64,000 nucleotides of DNA. It comes from a virus. Positions 48,354 through 57,021 of the stretch are shown one piece after another. The translations under genes were made by a program, and so were the position numbers. Under the pieces are notes generated by a model. It was given only the letters and a program-made list of their open reading frames with translations, was not told the origin of the DNA and made no database searches. Numbering within the stretch: the first letter of the stretch is position 1; every line of letters starts with the position of its first letter. The DNA lies in the IMG/VR virus record IMGVR_UViG_3300036832_001373, positions 1 through 64,000 of that record. One strand, written 5' to 3'.

Positions 48354-48624
48354 CCTTAAAAGGATAATCGACTTGGTTGTCTTAGATACAGGATGCTCTA
48401 GAGCACTTGTAGGAAAGATAGTTGGGTCTTTCCTAGGTAACTATCAAGAAAAAGTAAGTGAAGGACCCGTTTATATAAACGGGTTTGGAGAGATGATTTC
48501 TGAGATTAAAACTAGAAAGTATTTTGATATTAATAGAAGAGTTAAGGATGAGGCTTCAAATCCTAAGATTAAATTTATTCCAAGTAAAGAGTTTCTCAGA
48601 TATATGACTATTCCAAATGAATAA
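48313..48624 (+). CDS. HU/IHF-like DNA-binding protein
   Basis: 103 residues. IIDLVVLDTGCSRALVGKIV, then VYINGFGEMISEIKTRKYFD and IKFIPSKEFL follow the HU/IHF pattern (N-terminal helices, GFG, beta-arm, final strand), though the arm RNP motif is altered. Starts within the ligase gene (ATG 48313) without a strong SD. Probably bends phage DNA. Confidence 0.65.
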   Translation: MKPEEHLKLKRRDDLKRIIDLVVLDTGCSRALVGKIVGSFLGNYQEKVSEGPVYINGFGEMISEIKTRKYFDINRRVKDEASNPKIKFIPSKEFLRYMTIPNE

Positions 48625-48633
48625 GAATACAAT

Positions 48634-49572
48634 ATGCTCAGAAACAGAGGAGACTTTTTCTTTGGAGAATTTTCCGATCTAAAAGTTCTTGTCAGAAGAC
48701 AAGGAAAGGAGCACATTTACTTATGTCCCTATTGCCAAGAACTTGGAAAGAAACAAGATGACAAAGGTAAATTTTACTTTAACTCAGTTAAAAATGTGGG
48801 ACATTGCTTTGCATGCGAAACTATTATAGTATCCTCAGCTTTGAGATCACTAGAAGTTATACGTCAACAATTAAACGAGAAATCTGAGGGAGAAAAATAT
48901 CTTGAGCAAGTCTTATCAATTGATAGCTGGACTTGTCCAATTGAAGAGGAACGAAGTAGTTACCATTATATGATTAATGATAGAAAAATCTTCACAGAAG
49001 TATTGAGACTGTTTAACGTTAGGGCTTGTACTCGTCCGAGGACTGGAATAGTTTTCTGTAATAAAATTTGGAAAGACGAAATTTTAGGATCTCTAACAGA
49101 TTTTCTTACTATAAGAAATGTTTTCTCACATGTTAAACATACGATATTGCGTGAGCAGGTAAAGCCATTGCTCTGGAGTACTAAACTGTTTAGTCAGAAA
49201 CTTATAGTAGTTGAAGGGACGATATCTGGACTCTCAGCGTATCAGCATTTAGACGGAGAATTGAGTCCGATAGTTTTACTTGGAAAAACTTTATCTGAGT
49301 TTCAAAAAGGCCAACTGAGAGATCTTACTTCAAAATATTATATTAAAGAAATATACATATGTTGCGATGGCGGTTACTTTGAAAATTCTTTGAAGATAGC
49401 TAAAGAAGTTTACTCAATTATAATTGGAACAGAAGTTTTAGTAACCAAACTTCCTTGGAACAAGGATCCAAACCAGTTAACGAGAAAAGAATTCAAAGAA
49501 GCCTTCAGTAAAAGTTGGTTATACGAACCGTTACGTGCATCTTTGATAAGGAAAGAGGCATACAACAAATGA
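48634..49572 (+). CDS. DnaG-type DNA primase
   Basis: 312 residues. An N-terminal zinc-binding domain (YLCPYCQELG, then HCFAC) is followed by a TOPRIM domain (LIVVEGTISGLSAY and YICCDGGYFEN). Shorter than DnaG and lacking the helicase-binding domain, like phage-type primases. Would prime lagging-strand synthesis with the helicase at 63131. Starts 9 nt after the HU-like gene. Confidence 0.85.
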   Translation: MLRNRGDFFFGEFSDLKVLVRRQGKEHIYLCPYCQELGKKQDDKGKFYFNSVKNVGHCFACETIIVSSALRSLEVIRQQLNEKSEGEKYLEQVLSIDSWTCPIEEERSSYHYMINDRKIFTEVLRLFNVRACTRPRTGIVFCNKIWKDEILGSLTDFLTIRNVFSHVKHTILREQVKPLLWSTKLFSQKLIVVEGTISGLSAYQHLDGELSPIVLLGKTLSEFQKGQLRDLTSKYYIKEIYICCDGGYFENSLKIAKEVYSIIIGTEVLVTKLPWNKDPNQLTRKEFKEAFSKSWLYEPLRASLIRKEAYNK

Positions 49573-49790
49573 GCAACCTTGACTTCGACGTAGCTGAAAT
49601 TAAGATAGCCGAAGCTATCTCTATAGCTATGACAGGACAGGCTAGTCCAGAAGAATGTAAAAGCCTAGCTAAGGCAGCTATGCTGGCATTTCATGAATAT
49701 CTTATTTCAGTCGATTGTTGGTGGGATGAATGTCAAGAATGTGCAGTTGGTCACAAACTTAATAAATGGGTATATAAAGATGTCAAATAA
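49569..49790 (+). CDS. Small protein, unknown
   Basis: 73 residues from ATG 49569. DVAEIKIAEAISIAMTGQAS, then CWWDECQECAVGHKL near the end. Overlaps the primase stop. Function unknown. Confidence 0.6.
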   Translation: MSNLDFDVAEIKIAEAISIAMTGQASPEECKSLAKAAMLAFHEYLISVDCWWDECQECAVGHKLNKWVYKDVK

Positions 49791-50463
49791 AATGCTCCCA
49801 CCTATTTTTACAACACTTCATCAACTGTCGTCTGTCTCTAGATACTCTAGAGATTATATGACTCATAGAGAAAGTGTTCTTGAACACACTGGATTCGCTG
49901 GACTTTTTGCTCTTTTTATAGCTAAAAGATTAGATAAAGACGTACTTAGTCAAAACCAAGATTTCATAGGTCTTGACTTTGGAGAACTATTAACTAGAGC
50001 GTTAGTTCACGATATTGATGAAACAATTCTTGGAGACATAAGTCGTACTACAAAATACTACGCACCAGAGATTAAAGAAATGTTTAGTAAGATTGAATCA
50101 GAATCAGTAATTGATCTGACAAAGTTTATAGGAGTTGATATAGACAAAGCTTGGAGTAGAGCAAAAGATGCTACTCTCGAAGGTTATATACTTAAACTTA
50201 CTGATCTAGCAGCAGTTGTTTACATAGTATGGAGAGAAGTAACCCTTCTTGGAAATCTCTCAATGCTTAGAGTAGCTGAGGAAGTAGAACAATTTCTAAT
50301 TAAATTCAAACTACCTCATCATGACGAGTTGAGTAAATTCTTTGGAGGTATAGTTGAAGAATTAAAAAGTATAAACAGAATGGCTTTGGATAAGCACCAG
50401 GATCTACTTAAGAACAATCGAGATATGTTGTTTTCGTTTCCAACCTTCGAGAGGAAAGAATGA
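49780..50463 (+). CDS. HD-domain phosphohydrolase (YfbR-like)
   Basis: 227 residues from ATG 49780. RESVLEHTGFAGLFALFIAK supplies the first His, RALVHDIDETILGDISRTT the HD pair and following Glu/Gly, and KLTDLAAVVY the final Asp. The order fits YfbR-type 5'-nucleotidases acting on deoxynucleoside monophosphates. Likely nucleotide-pool metabolism, consistent with the ThyX-like and deoxyribosyltransferase genes next to it. Confidence 0.8.
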   Translation: MSNKMLPPIFTTLHQLSSVSRYSRDYMTHRESVLEHTGFAGLFALFIAKRLDKDVLSQNQDFIGLDFGELLTRALVHDIDETILGDISRTTKYYAPEIKEMFSKIESESVIDLTKFIGVDIDKAWSRAKDATLEGYILKLTDLAAVVYIVWREVTLLGNLSMLRVAEEVEQFLIKFKLPHHDELSKFFGGIVEELKSINRMALDKHQDLLKNNRDMLFSFPTFERKE

Positions 50464-52364
50464 ACCGAGAAAAAGTTAGTCAGCTAGTTAGAGATAAAAT
50501 TCTAGTCGAATTACTAGACGACAGATTGCTTTGTGCTTCTGGATTTAGTATCGACTTCTACCTAAGTAAGTCGTCCTTAAAAGAAACAATCTACCAAGAA
50601 ACAGATTTTCTAAGAAAAGAATCTAGACTTGTTGAGAGAGTCTACTGTTATGTACATGACTTAAAGGAAAAACCTAGATGCGTTATATGTAGGAAAGTGA
50701 CAAAATTTAGAGATTTCCAAGCTGGGTATCAACATACATGTTCGAGAAAATGTTTAGGCGTAGTAAAAATGAGAAATTATAACTTTGGTGAAAAGTATTC
50801 TGAATCTAGAAGACTAAGAAACATAGAAGGAGGAAAACGTTTGAGAGAATGGTCTAATTCAGAAGAAGGGATTTTAGCAAAGAGAGAACTTGGAGGATTT
50901 ACCTCCTACGGAGGAGGTTCTAAGTACGAAGACTATGCTTGGGTATATTTAGAACCATTAGGATTTGTACGAGAATTCAGAGTGAATTCTCAGGGAAAGT
51001 TTTATAAATTTGATTTCTTCAGTAAGAAGTATAATCTATTAATTGAATTAGATGGGTCAATTCATAGACATCCAAATAGGAAAACTCAAGATCAAGAAAA
51101 GACAGAAGTAGCTAAAGATCAGAAATATAACTTGTTAAGATTAATTCATAACGATAGTTTCCAGGAAATTTGGGAGTCCCTTAGAAAAGAGTTATCCACT
51201 TACTTAAGTGATGAAGAAAAAGAGGTCTTAAATATAAGATTAGTTCAAGATAAAGTTGAATTACTGTCATCTACATACGACTCTAAAATATCAGTTGAAG
51301 CCTGGGTTCATTCTAGACCAAAGGAAGAGTGGGATAATATCGATTGGCAGTCAGTTATCTCTATAGACGCACCAGTAAACGAGTTATACTCTATAGCTCT
51401 AATAATACGAGCTCCAATCTACGTAAGAGACATGATATTCTCCTTAAGAGACTATAGTGGATGGTCCCAAACAACCAGAGTATTACCAATACAAGAGATA
51501 TTAGATATCTCTTATTCTTCTAGAAACAAATTTAATAAATATATAGAGATATACAAAGAGATTCTTAAACTTAGGAGAGAAGGATTATCTCAAGATAATT
51601 TTAGACTGGAGCTGCCACTCTCATTTAGTTCAGAATTCTGTCTTAGTATCTCGTTAAGAAGTCTAGTTAAATTAGAAAAATACCTAAATAAATTTTCATT
51701 GGAAACTAAATGTTTAGGATTAAAGGAATCTCTAATCAGCATTAGTTCTCAGATAAAAGAAAGAATTCAGGAACTGCTGGAGGGTAATCAAGAGGATTAC
51801 CAGAAATGGTTTAAGAACTATTCAATACCAGAATTTTTAGGTTCTCTAGACAAAGAACTAGATATCTCTGAGAGATATGGGGATGCAATTATTATTGGTA
51901 CAAAAGTACCTCTAGCCTTAAGAGCTCAGATTATTAGACATAGAAATTTGATATTTTCAGATTCTTTTAAGAAAATTCTTCTAGAACAAGATGCAGATGA
52001 AAGACAAATTAAAGACGAAGTTCACATGGAAATATTTTCGACTGTTGAGATGTGGAACTCTATCTTAAAATCTAGACAATGTTGGATTTCTCAAGGAGAT
52101 CTTTGGTCTCCTATTATAAATAAGGCATTGAAACATACAACGATAACAGAAAAAGATCTACCATGTGCCGATGGAACTTGTCCTTATTCCAGAGATGCTG
52201 AGATACGATACACAATAAATGATCCAGGAAGTCCTTGTCCACTTTATTCTCTAAGAAATAGAAAGAAACTTACAGAACAAAAACTACAGTCATTAAGGAC
52301 TGACTTAGAGAGTAGACCAGAGTTTTGGAAGAGTATCTCAAAAGAACTAGAAAGGATGGGATAG
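50460..52364 (+). CDS. Homing-endonuclease domain fused to ThyX-like domain
   Basis: 634 residues in one frame. Residues 1-240 look like the Vsr-like endonucleases at 28061 and 43780: zinc module RCVICRKVTKF and TCSRKC, then FYKFDFF, LLIELDGSIHRHPN and DQKYNLLRL. From about residue 275 the protein changes to SVEAWVHSRPKEEW, LIIRAPIYVRDMIF, WSQTTRV and PLALRAQIIRHRNLIFSDSF. These resemble ThyX-related phage proteins (flavin-dependent thymidylate synthase; the RHR segment is its hallmark). The C-terminal half has extra Cys residues. An in-frame insertion creating a chimeric protein is the simplest reading. Confidence 0.65.
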   Translation: MNREKVSQLVRDKILVELLDDRLLCASGFSIDFYLSKSSLKETIYQETDFLRKESRLVERVYCYVHDLKEKPRCVICRKVTKFRDFQAGYQHTCSRKCLGVVKMRNYNFGEKYSESRRLRNIEGGKRLREWSNSEEGILAKRELGGFTSYGGGSKYEDYAWVYLEPLGFVREFRVNSQGKFYKFDFFSKKYNLLIELDGSIHRHPNRKTQDQEKTEVAKDQKYNLLRLIHNDSFQEIWESLRKELSTYLSDEEKEVLNIRLVQDKVELLSSTYDSKISVEAWVHSRPKEEWDNIDWQSVISIDAPVNELYSIALIIRAPIYVRDMIFSLRDYSGWSQTTRVLPIQEILDISYSSRNKFNKYIEIYKEILKLRREGLSQDNFRLELPLSFSSEFCLSISLRSLVKLEKYLNKFSLETKCLGLKESLISISSQIKERIQELLEGNQEDYQKWFKNYSIPEFLGSLDKELDISERYGDAIIIGTKVPLALRAQIIRHRNLIFSDSFKKILLEQDADERQIKDEVHMEIFSTVEMWNSILKSRQCWISQGDLWSPIINKALKHTTITEKDLPCADGTCPYSRDAEIRYTINDPGSPCPLYSLRNRKKLTEQKLQSLRTDLESRPEFWKSISKELERMG

Positions 52365-52367
52365 GAA

Positions 52368-52886
52368 ATGAGCTCACACTTCGAATGGGATGTGTACGCT
52401 GCGGGACCTTTCTTTACTTCAGCACAAAAAGTTGTAATGAATGAGGCACTAAGTGTCCTAAGATCTGCAGGACTTAAGGTTTGTGATCCGAGAGAAGTTG
52501 GACCAGTTATTACTGACATCCCCTCAGAAGAAAAACGTCCTGAACTTTTTAGACAGATTTTATCTGGGAATGTGAATGGAATCGAAAGAAGCTACGCAAT
52601 TATAGCTTGTATTGACGATCGAGATATAGGCACAGCTTGGGAACTAGGTTATAATTATGCTCTTACTAGAGCTACAGGAAAATTTCGTCCAAGAATTACA
52701 TTCTCAGCCCATGGATATGGCACCAATTTGATGATTGCACAATCTGTCAATGTGCATTGTAAGTCCTTGTCTGAACTATCATCAACTATAGGTGCAATTG
52801 GAGTCTATCTAAAAACTCGAGATGAATTCTTTCTTAGAAATTACTTTCATACTCATAAAGATACACTGGCACCTGTTACGAGTTAA
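52368..52886 (+). CDS. Nucleoside 2-deoxyribosyltransferase-like enzyme
   Basis: 172 residues. VYAAGPFFTSAQ at the N-terminus, then IIACIDDRDIGTAWELGYNY with the catalytic Glu in TAWELG, matches the PF05014 family, which transfers deoxyribose between bases or hydrolyses modified nucleotides. Sits with the HD and ThyX-like genes in a nucleotide-metabolism group. The stop overlaps motif P10. Confidence 0.8.
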   Translation: MSSHFEWDVYAAGPFFTSAQKVVMNEALSVLRSAGLKVCDPREVGPVITDIPSEEKRPELFRQILSGNVNGIERSYAIIACIDDRDIGTAWELGYNYALTRATGKFRPRITFSAHGYGTNLMIAQSVNVHCKSLSELSSTIGAIGVYLKTRDEFFLRNYFHTHKDTLAPVTS

Positions 52887-52912
52887 GGGAAAGTTAGCCC
52901 TGGAACGTTGAC
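52886..52912 (+). promoter_or_regulatory. Bipartite intergenic motif P10
   Basis: AGGGAAAGTTA, 8 nt, ACGTTGAC; 17 nt before ATG 52930. Confidence 0.65.
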
Positions 52913-52929
52913 TTTTGGAGGAAAAGAGT

Positions 52930-53142
52930 ATGACTTCAGAGGAGCTGGAGTTACTCGCTGAAGCTCAACATAAAAAGTTTCGTTCATCAAACGACTTAGC
53001 CCCTCCATGGAATGGTGTCCATGAGAAGCACCGAGAACGTATTCTAGCAGCTCTAGAATGGGCTTATAAAGATCGTTGGAGTACGTCGTCAAAGTTTAGG
53101 AGACTAGTGTCAAGTATACAAATGATGATTATCAAACTGTGA
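52930..53142 (+). CDS. Small protein, unknown
   Basis: 70 residues from ATG 52930 (GGAGGAAAAG upstream). Helical, with HKKFRSSNDLAPPWNGVHEK. Function unknown. Confidence 0.6.
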   Translation: MTSEELELLAEAQHKKFRSSNDLAPPWNGVHEKHRERILAALEWAYKDRWSTSSKFRRLVSSIQMMIIKL

Positions 53143-53149
53143 GGTAACA

Positions 53150-53554
53150 ATGGCTGAAGACAGGTCTCTATCAGGATTTATCAAAAATCAAAATAAAACC
53201 AAACTTCACCTTGAACTTGAGATGGTCAAGGAACTTGATAGTCTTCTGCAGACTAAGACTACAGACTATGGACCAGTCTGCGAAGTTATAGACTTGGTGT
53301 TCGATGTCACTGGTTACGCGAAAGCTCACATCCCAGGTGGAGAAGCTCAGGTAGCAGGTAGGTGTTTAGCGAAACTAGTTAGATATCTGAACCTCAGAGC
53401 TAAAGAGGTTAGTTCCGGAGCCCTTCCGGACACAGAATCCTTGGAAGATTCTCTCAGAGACTTCTTAGGAGAAACCGTTCGTCTCTATGGAGAGACGATG
53501 GCAAACCGTGGTGCAAAAATAGTTCATGTAACCCCTGAAAAGAAAGCTAGCTGA
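53150..53554 (+). CDS. Hypothetical protein
   Basis: 134 residues, helical (KLHLELEMVKELDSLLQTKT, QVAGRCLAKLVRYLNLRAKE). Precedes the single-strand-binding-like gene; might be an accessory of recombination. No family recognised. Confidence 0.6.
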   Translation: MAEDRSLSGFIKNQNKTKLHLELEMVKELDSLLQTKTTDYGPVCEVIDLVFDVTGYAKAHIPGGEAQVAGRCLAKLVRYLNLRAKEVSSGALPDTESLEDSLRDFLGETVRLYGETMANRGAKIVHVTPEKKAS

Positions 53555-53566
53555 AAGGAGCTTAAG

Positions 53567-54691
53567 ATGGCTGACGGTAACAATAAGAAGTACTCGTTTA
53601 CTTGGAGTGATGATGATATTAAAGGAGTAACTGAACAAGCGGAAAGATTTCGAGAGGACTATAAGAAATCTAGTAATTTCCAGGCTGGAATACCAATTTG
53701 TTTCTTTGGAGAAGGAAATTATATCTTCAGAATCTATCCAGATCGGGACCAACACGGATTTGCACGTATACTTAAGCGTGCCTATTTCCACAATAGAAAA
53801 ACTGGAGTCGAAGGACTTTATCTAAGATGTTGGGAGGATGATAGAATCAACAAACTTTTCAGAGAAGCAGAGGAAGCAGGCTTGGAGAAGATTTGGGGAA
53901 ACTTCATGTATGCATATCGTTCACAGGAACGAGGCTATATGATGGTTCATTTGTATGATTCTCCTCCAGGAAATGAATATGCTCTACCAAAGAAATCATA
54001 TGGAGCAGTCTTAGATAGACGTCAGATATTCGCAATTCAAGATTTTATAGCAGAACTTCATCCAGACGATAAACGTCAGATGCTGGATCCTAACAACGCT
54101 GCTCCAGCAATTAAGCTTAGTATTGCTAAGGGAGCTGGAAAGGCAAACGTCTCTTGCGGTATTGCGAGTATGCAGAGGTTGGAACTCCCTCCTCTAGAGT
54201 TTAAAGACGAGGATGGTGCTCCAATTGAGTACAAGGGGTTGGATCATATTTATATAACCGAGAATGATAAAATCTCGGACGAAAACTTCTTCAAGCTCAA
54301 ACAAGCGGTAACACAAGAAATCATAAACTTTAAGTCGGCAGGTGGAAATGTCAAGGATCTCTCGTCAGAAGGACATAAGATTGGGGATAGAACTGCTGAC
54401 AAACCTGAAGAAGTTAAGGAAACAAAGTCTGAGCCAAAGAAAGAGACGACTACTTCCAAGTCTGAGGCTAAACCCGTCACAGCGGAAGTAGTTCCAGAGA
54501 CAGTGAAGACAGAGGAATCTGGAGTTAGATGTCGTCTTGCAGAACAAACACTGGTCTCTCCAAGTTTAAAAGAAGCATACCCAAATGCCGCATTTGGTAA
54601 TAAGCCAGACAAGGTAACACCGTACTGCATGGTTTGTGATTGGGAAAGTGAATGTAAGATCCTAACTGAGAAGAAGAAGGCCGCAGCATGA
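53567..54691 (+). CDS. Putative single-stranded DNA-binding protein
   Basis: 374 residues. A beta-rich N-terminal domain with FGEGNYIFRIYPDRDQHGFA and KSYGAVLDRRQIF is followed by an acidic/Lys-rich linker (about 285-330, EVKETKSEPKKETTTS) and a Cys-containing tail (RCRLAEQ, CMVCDWESECKI). Position directly before RecA, length and charge pattern fit a phage gp32-like protein, but no single diagnostic motif is seen. AAAGGAGCTTAAG gives a good SD. Confidence 0.55.
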   Translation: MADGNNKKYSFTWSDDDIKGVTEQAERFREDYKKSSNFQAGIPICFFGEGNYIFRIYPDRDQHGFARILKRAYFHNRKTGVEGLYLRCWEDDRINKLFREAEEAGLEKIWGNFMYAYRSQERGYMMVHLYDSPPGNEYALPKKSYGAVLDRRQIFAIQDFIAELHPDDKRQMLDPNNAAPAIKLSIAKGAGKANVSCGIASMQRLELPPLEFKDEDGAPIEYKGLDHIYITENDKISDENFFKLKQAVTQEIINFKSAGGNVKDLSSEGHKIGDRTADKPEEVKETKSEPKKETTTSKSEAKPVTAEVVPETVKTEESGVRCRLAEQTLVSPSLKEAYPNAAFGNKPDKVTPYCMVCDWESECKILTEKKKAAA

Positions 54692-55176
54692 TGAAATATA
54701 CGATCTATCATGTACCAAAAGGTCCTAAGAAAAAGATAGGAGCCACCGATGACTACCCTAATCGCTGCTACGATCAAGGATTCAAGGACGGAGAATTCTA
54801 CGTTGAGGACCAGATATCTAAGGTATGTGGAACTGAGTTTGCAGGAAAGGTGGAAAGATTTTGGCAGTGGTATTACGGACTAGAAGAACCTAGTAATACG
54901 ATTCAGTACCATAAAAGTGCATTTGTTACAGGGGCTGCACAAAGGGCTTCGTTAGTCAGTCCAAATCACATTGCTAAAACTGGAAGGACTGGGTTCCAAA
55001 CTAGAGTAGCTAATAGAGCATCTGTAGAAAGTCCTAATCATATCTCTAAAACAGGTCGGTCTGGATTCCAATCAGGAGCTTCTAGAAGAAGGACACCGTG
55101 TCCCGAGTGCGGAAGAGTAATGGCTCTAACAAATCTAGGTCGTCATAGAAAATCTAGACATGGTATAGTTGCATGA
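54688..55176 (+). CDS. GIY-YIG-type homing endonuclease with zinc finger
   Basis: 162 residues; ATG 54688 and 54691 are both possible, overlapping the previous stop. YTIYHVPKGPKKKIGATDDY is a degenerate GIY-YIG core. Three SPNHI(A/S)K-type repeats with TGRTGFQ linkers follow, then CPECGRVMALTNLGRHRKSR as a C2H2 finger. Sits exactly between the SSB-like and RecA genes, an insertion position that leaves both intact. Confidence 0.75.
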   Translation: MMKYTIYHVPKGPKKKIGATDDYPNRCYDQGFKDGEFYVEDQISKVCGTEFAGKVERFWQWYYGLEEPSNTIQYHKSAFVTGAAQRASLVSPNHIAKTGRTGFQTRVANRASVESPNHISKTGRSGFQSGASRRRTPCPECGRVMALTNLGRHRKSRHGIVA

Positions 55177-56474
55177 TCCATAAATGGACTCATGACATAA
55201 TCCGGACTCCGATTGACACGATAAATGTCATCGGAGCCGGAGGTGTCGATCAAGGAACAATAACTGAAATAGCTGGTCCTCCTGGGTCAGGAAAATCGGC
55301 TTATGCATATGGAACCGCTTCCAATTTTCTAAAGGACAATCAGGAAGGAGTGGTAGTTATCCTTGATCCTGAGCTTTCAGTGGATCTAATTAGATTGGAG
55401 TATACATTTGAGCTAGACATGAGTAGAGTTATCATCAACAATGCTAGAACTTTGGAAGATGGGTTTACTGAGATATTTAAAATTCTTAAGGATCAGACTA
55501 CATCCTCTACTGTAGATACTACAGTTGAATCGTTCTTAGCAGGATGGAAACTAGAAGATGCAATGAAACTTCTTAAAGAAATTAAGATTGATTTTAATCT
55601 ATCTTTATTAGACGAAAACGTGCAAACTGATCAAGAAGTTATAATGAAGGCTAGGAAAGACATAGCTACTATATTAGCTTTTAGGGGAAAGCTTAAACCC
55701 AGAAAACCTGTTCCTATTTTGATAGTTTGGGATACCATAGCTGCTAGCAAACCAAAAGCAGAAGTTGAAGCAGCGATGAGCGGTAAGGATCCTATGAATG
55801 CTGGAGGGATGGGTTTAAGAGCTAGAGTTCTAGAGATTAATTTAGCAATTGTTATGGCCTCTCTTTATGAGAGACCAGTGACTGTGTTTCTTTTGAATCA
55901 GATACGAACCTCTGGATTTGGAACTTACGGAGGACCAAAGGAAGGATCTTCTGGAGGCAATGCTTTGAAGCACGCCAACCATTACTATCTTTGGTTTTCT
56001 TGGAGTAAAAAACTCTACGATGAGAAAACTAAGATGTATATAGGATCTAAAAGTAAGGTTTCAGTTTTGAAGTCTAAGTTTGGACCAACAATTGAAAATA
56101 TACCAATTTATATTAATGATCAGGTTGGAGGGAAAATAGTTTCTGACAATGAACCAGCGTTGGTGGCTATAGATATAGGATTTATTTACTCTTCTGGAGC
56201 TTGGTGGAAGATTAAAGGAGATCAATCGTCGTATAGGTGGGATAAAACTGAAAGGGGTGGGTATATAACAAATAATCCCGAGGTTAGAAAGAGGTGTATT
56301 GAAGCTATAGTACGGCACTTTAGAAAGAACTACTTTACCCTAGACATAGTTTATAAGAAATTAGGAGTAACACTTGGACAATTAACTGACGAAGAGACTG
56401 AGACTCGAAACTCTATATTCAATAAGTCCGCTTTTAAACCGATTCTTCAGGAGGAGAAGATCACAAATGACTAA
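55173..56474 (+). CDS. RecA/UvsX-like recombinase
   Basis: 433 residues. Walker A GPPGSGKS at residues 35-42, then VVVILDPELSVDL, Walker B-like ILIVWDTIAASKP, loop 2 region GGMGLRARVLE and LLNQIRTSGFGTYGG. Longer than RecA because of an insertion between residues 105 and 165. Catalyses strand exchange for repair and recombination-dependent replication. Overlaps the endonuclease by 4 nt. Confidence 0.88.
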   Translation: MIHKWTHDIIRTPIDTINVIGAGGVDQGTITEIAGPPGSGKSAYAYGTASNFLKDNQEGVVVILDPELSVDLIRLEYTFELDMSRVIINNARTLEDGFTEIFKILKDQTTSSTVDTTVESFLAGWKLEDAMKLLKEIKIDFNLSLLDENVQTDQEVIMKARKDIATILAFRGKLKPRKPVPILIVWDTIAASKPKAEVEAAMSGKDPMNAGGMGLRARVLEINLAIVMASLYERPVTVFLLNQIRTSGFGTYGGPKEGSSGGNALKHANHYYLWFSWSKKLYDEKTKMYIGSKSKVSVLKSKFGPTIENIPIYINDQVGGKIVSDNEPALVAIDIGFIYSSGAWWKIKGDQSSYRWDKTERGGYITNNPEVRKRCIEAIVRHFRKNYFTLDIVYKKLGVTLGQLTDEETETRNSIFNKSAFKPILQEEKITND

Positions 56475-57003
56475 GCAGTTTTGCTTACATGATACTTTGG
56501 CAACAAGTGTTCTGATAGATGGAATCAATACTCACTACGCATTTAAGAATCTTGGATGGGCACCAGACTATAAAAAACTTTTATCGTTTCTTAAGAAAGA
56601 AACTATTCTTAGGAAAGTATACTATTTTATAACGTTGGACAGTAATAACGATGACAATACCATAATGAAACTTCTTGATTGGTTAGACTATAACGGATTT
56701 AATGTTAGGATTACTGATTCGTCAGAAGAACGGAAACGAGGAATTGAGATAGACTTTACAGTAGAAGCAATGGCGTTAGTTCCAATTACAGAACAATACA
56801 TACTATTTACCGGAAATAGTCTTTACACTCCATTGGTTAAAAAGCTTGACGCTTTAGGAAAGTCAGTAACAATTTGCTCCACTCTTCTGAATCAGAGAAT
56901 GGCTAGTGACACTTTACGTAGAGCAGCCGACGGTTTTATTGAGCTTGACCTACTCAGGAATCTAGTAGAGAATGAGAACCACCGTGTAGAATCTGTCGCA
57001 TGA
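56467..57003 (+). CDS. NYN-domain (LabA-like) nuclease
   Basis: 178 residues. VLIDGINTHYAFKNLG carries the first Asp, YFITLDSNNDDN and NGFNVRITDS follow, then IDFTVEAMALV and LFTGNSLYTPLVKKLDALGK. The acidic residues at these positions define NYN/PIN-like RNases. Probably acts on RNA or on flap structures. Overlaps RecA by 8 nt. Confidence 0.75.
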   Translation: MTKQFCLHDTLATSVLIDGINTHYAFKNLGWAPDYKKLLSFLKKETILRKVYYFITLDSNNDDNTIMKLLDWLDYNGFNVRITDSSEERKRGIEIDFTVEAMALVPITEQYILFTGNSLYTPLVKKLDALGKSVTICSTLLNQRMASDTLRRAADGFIELDLLRNLVENENHRVESVA

Positions 57004-57021
57004 TTACATGGATCAGCACTC

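Noticed and set aside
54250-54777. Minus-strand 175-codon ORF opposite the SSB-like gene
   Set aside because: Shadow of a long plus-strand gene and of the following endonuclease start; no SD or supporting context.
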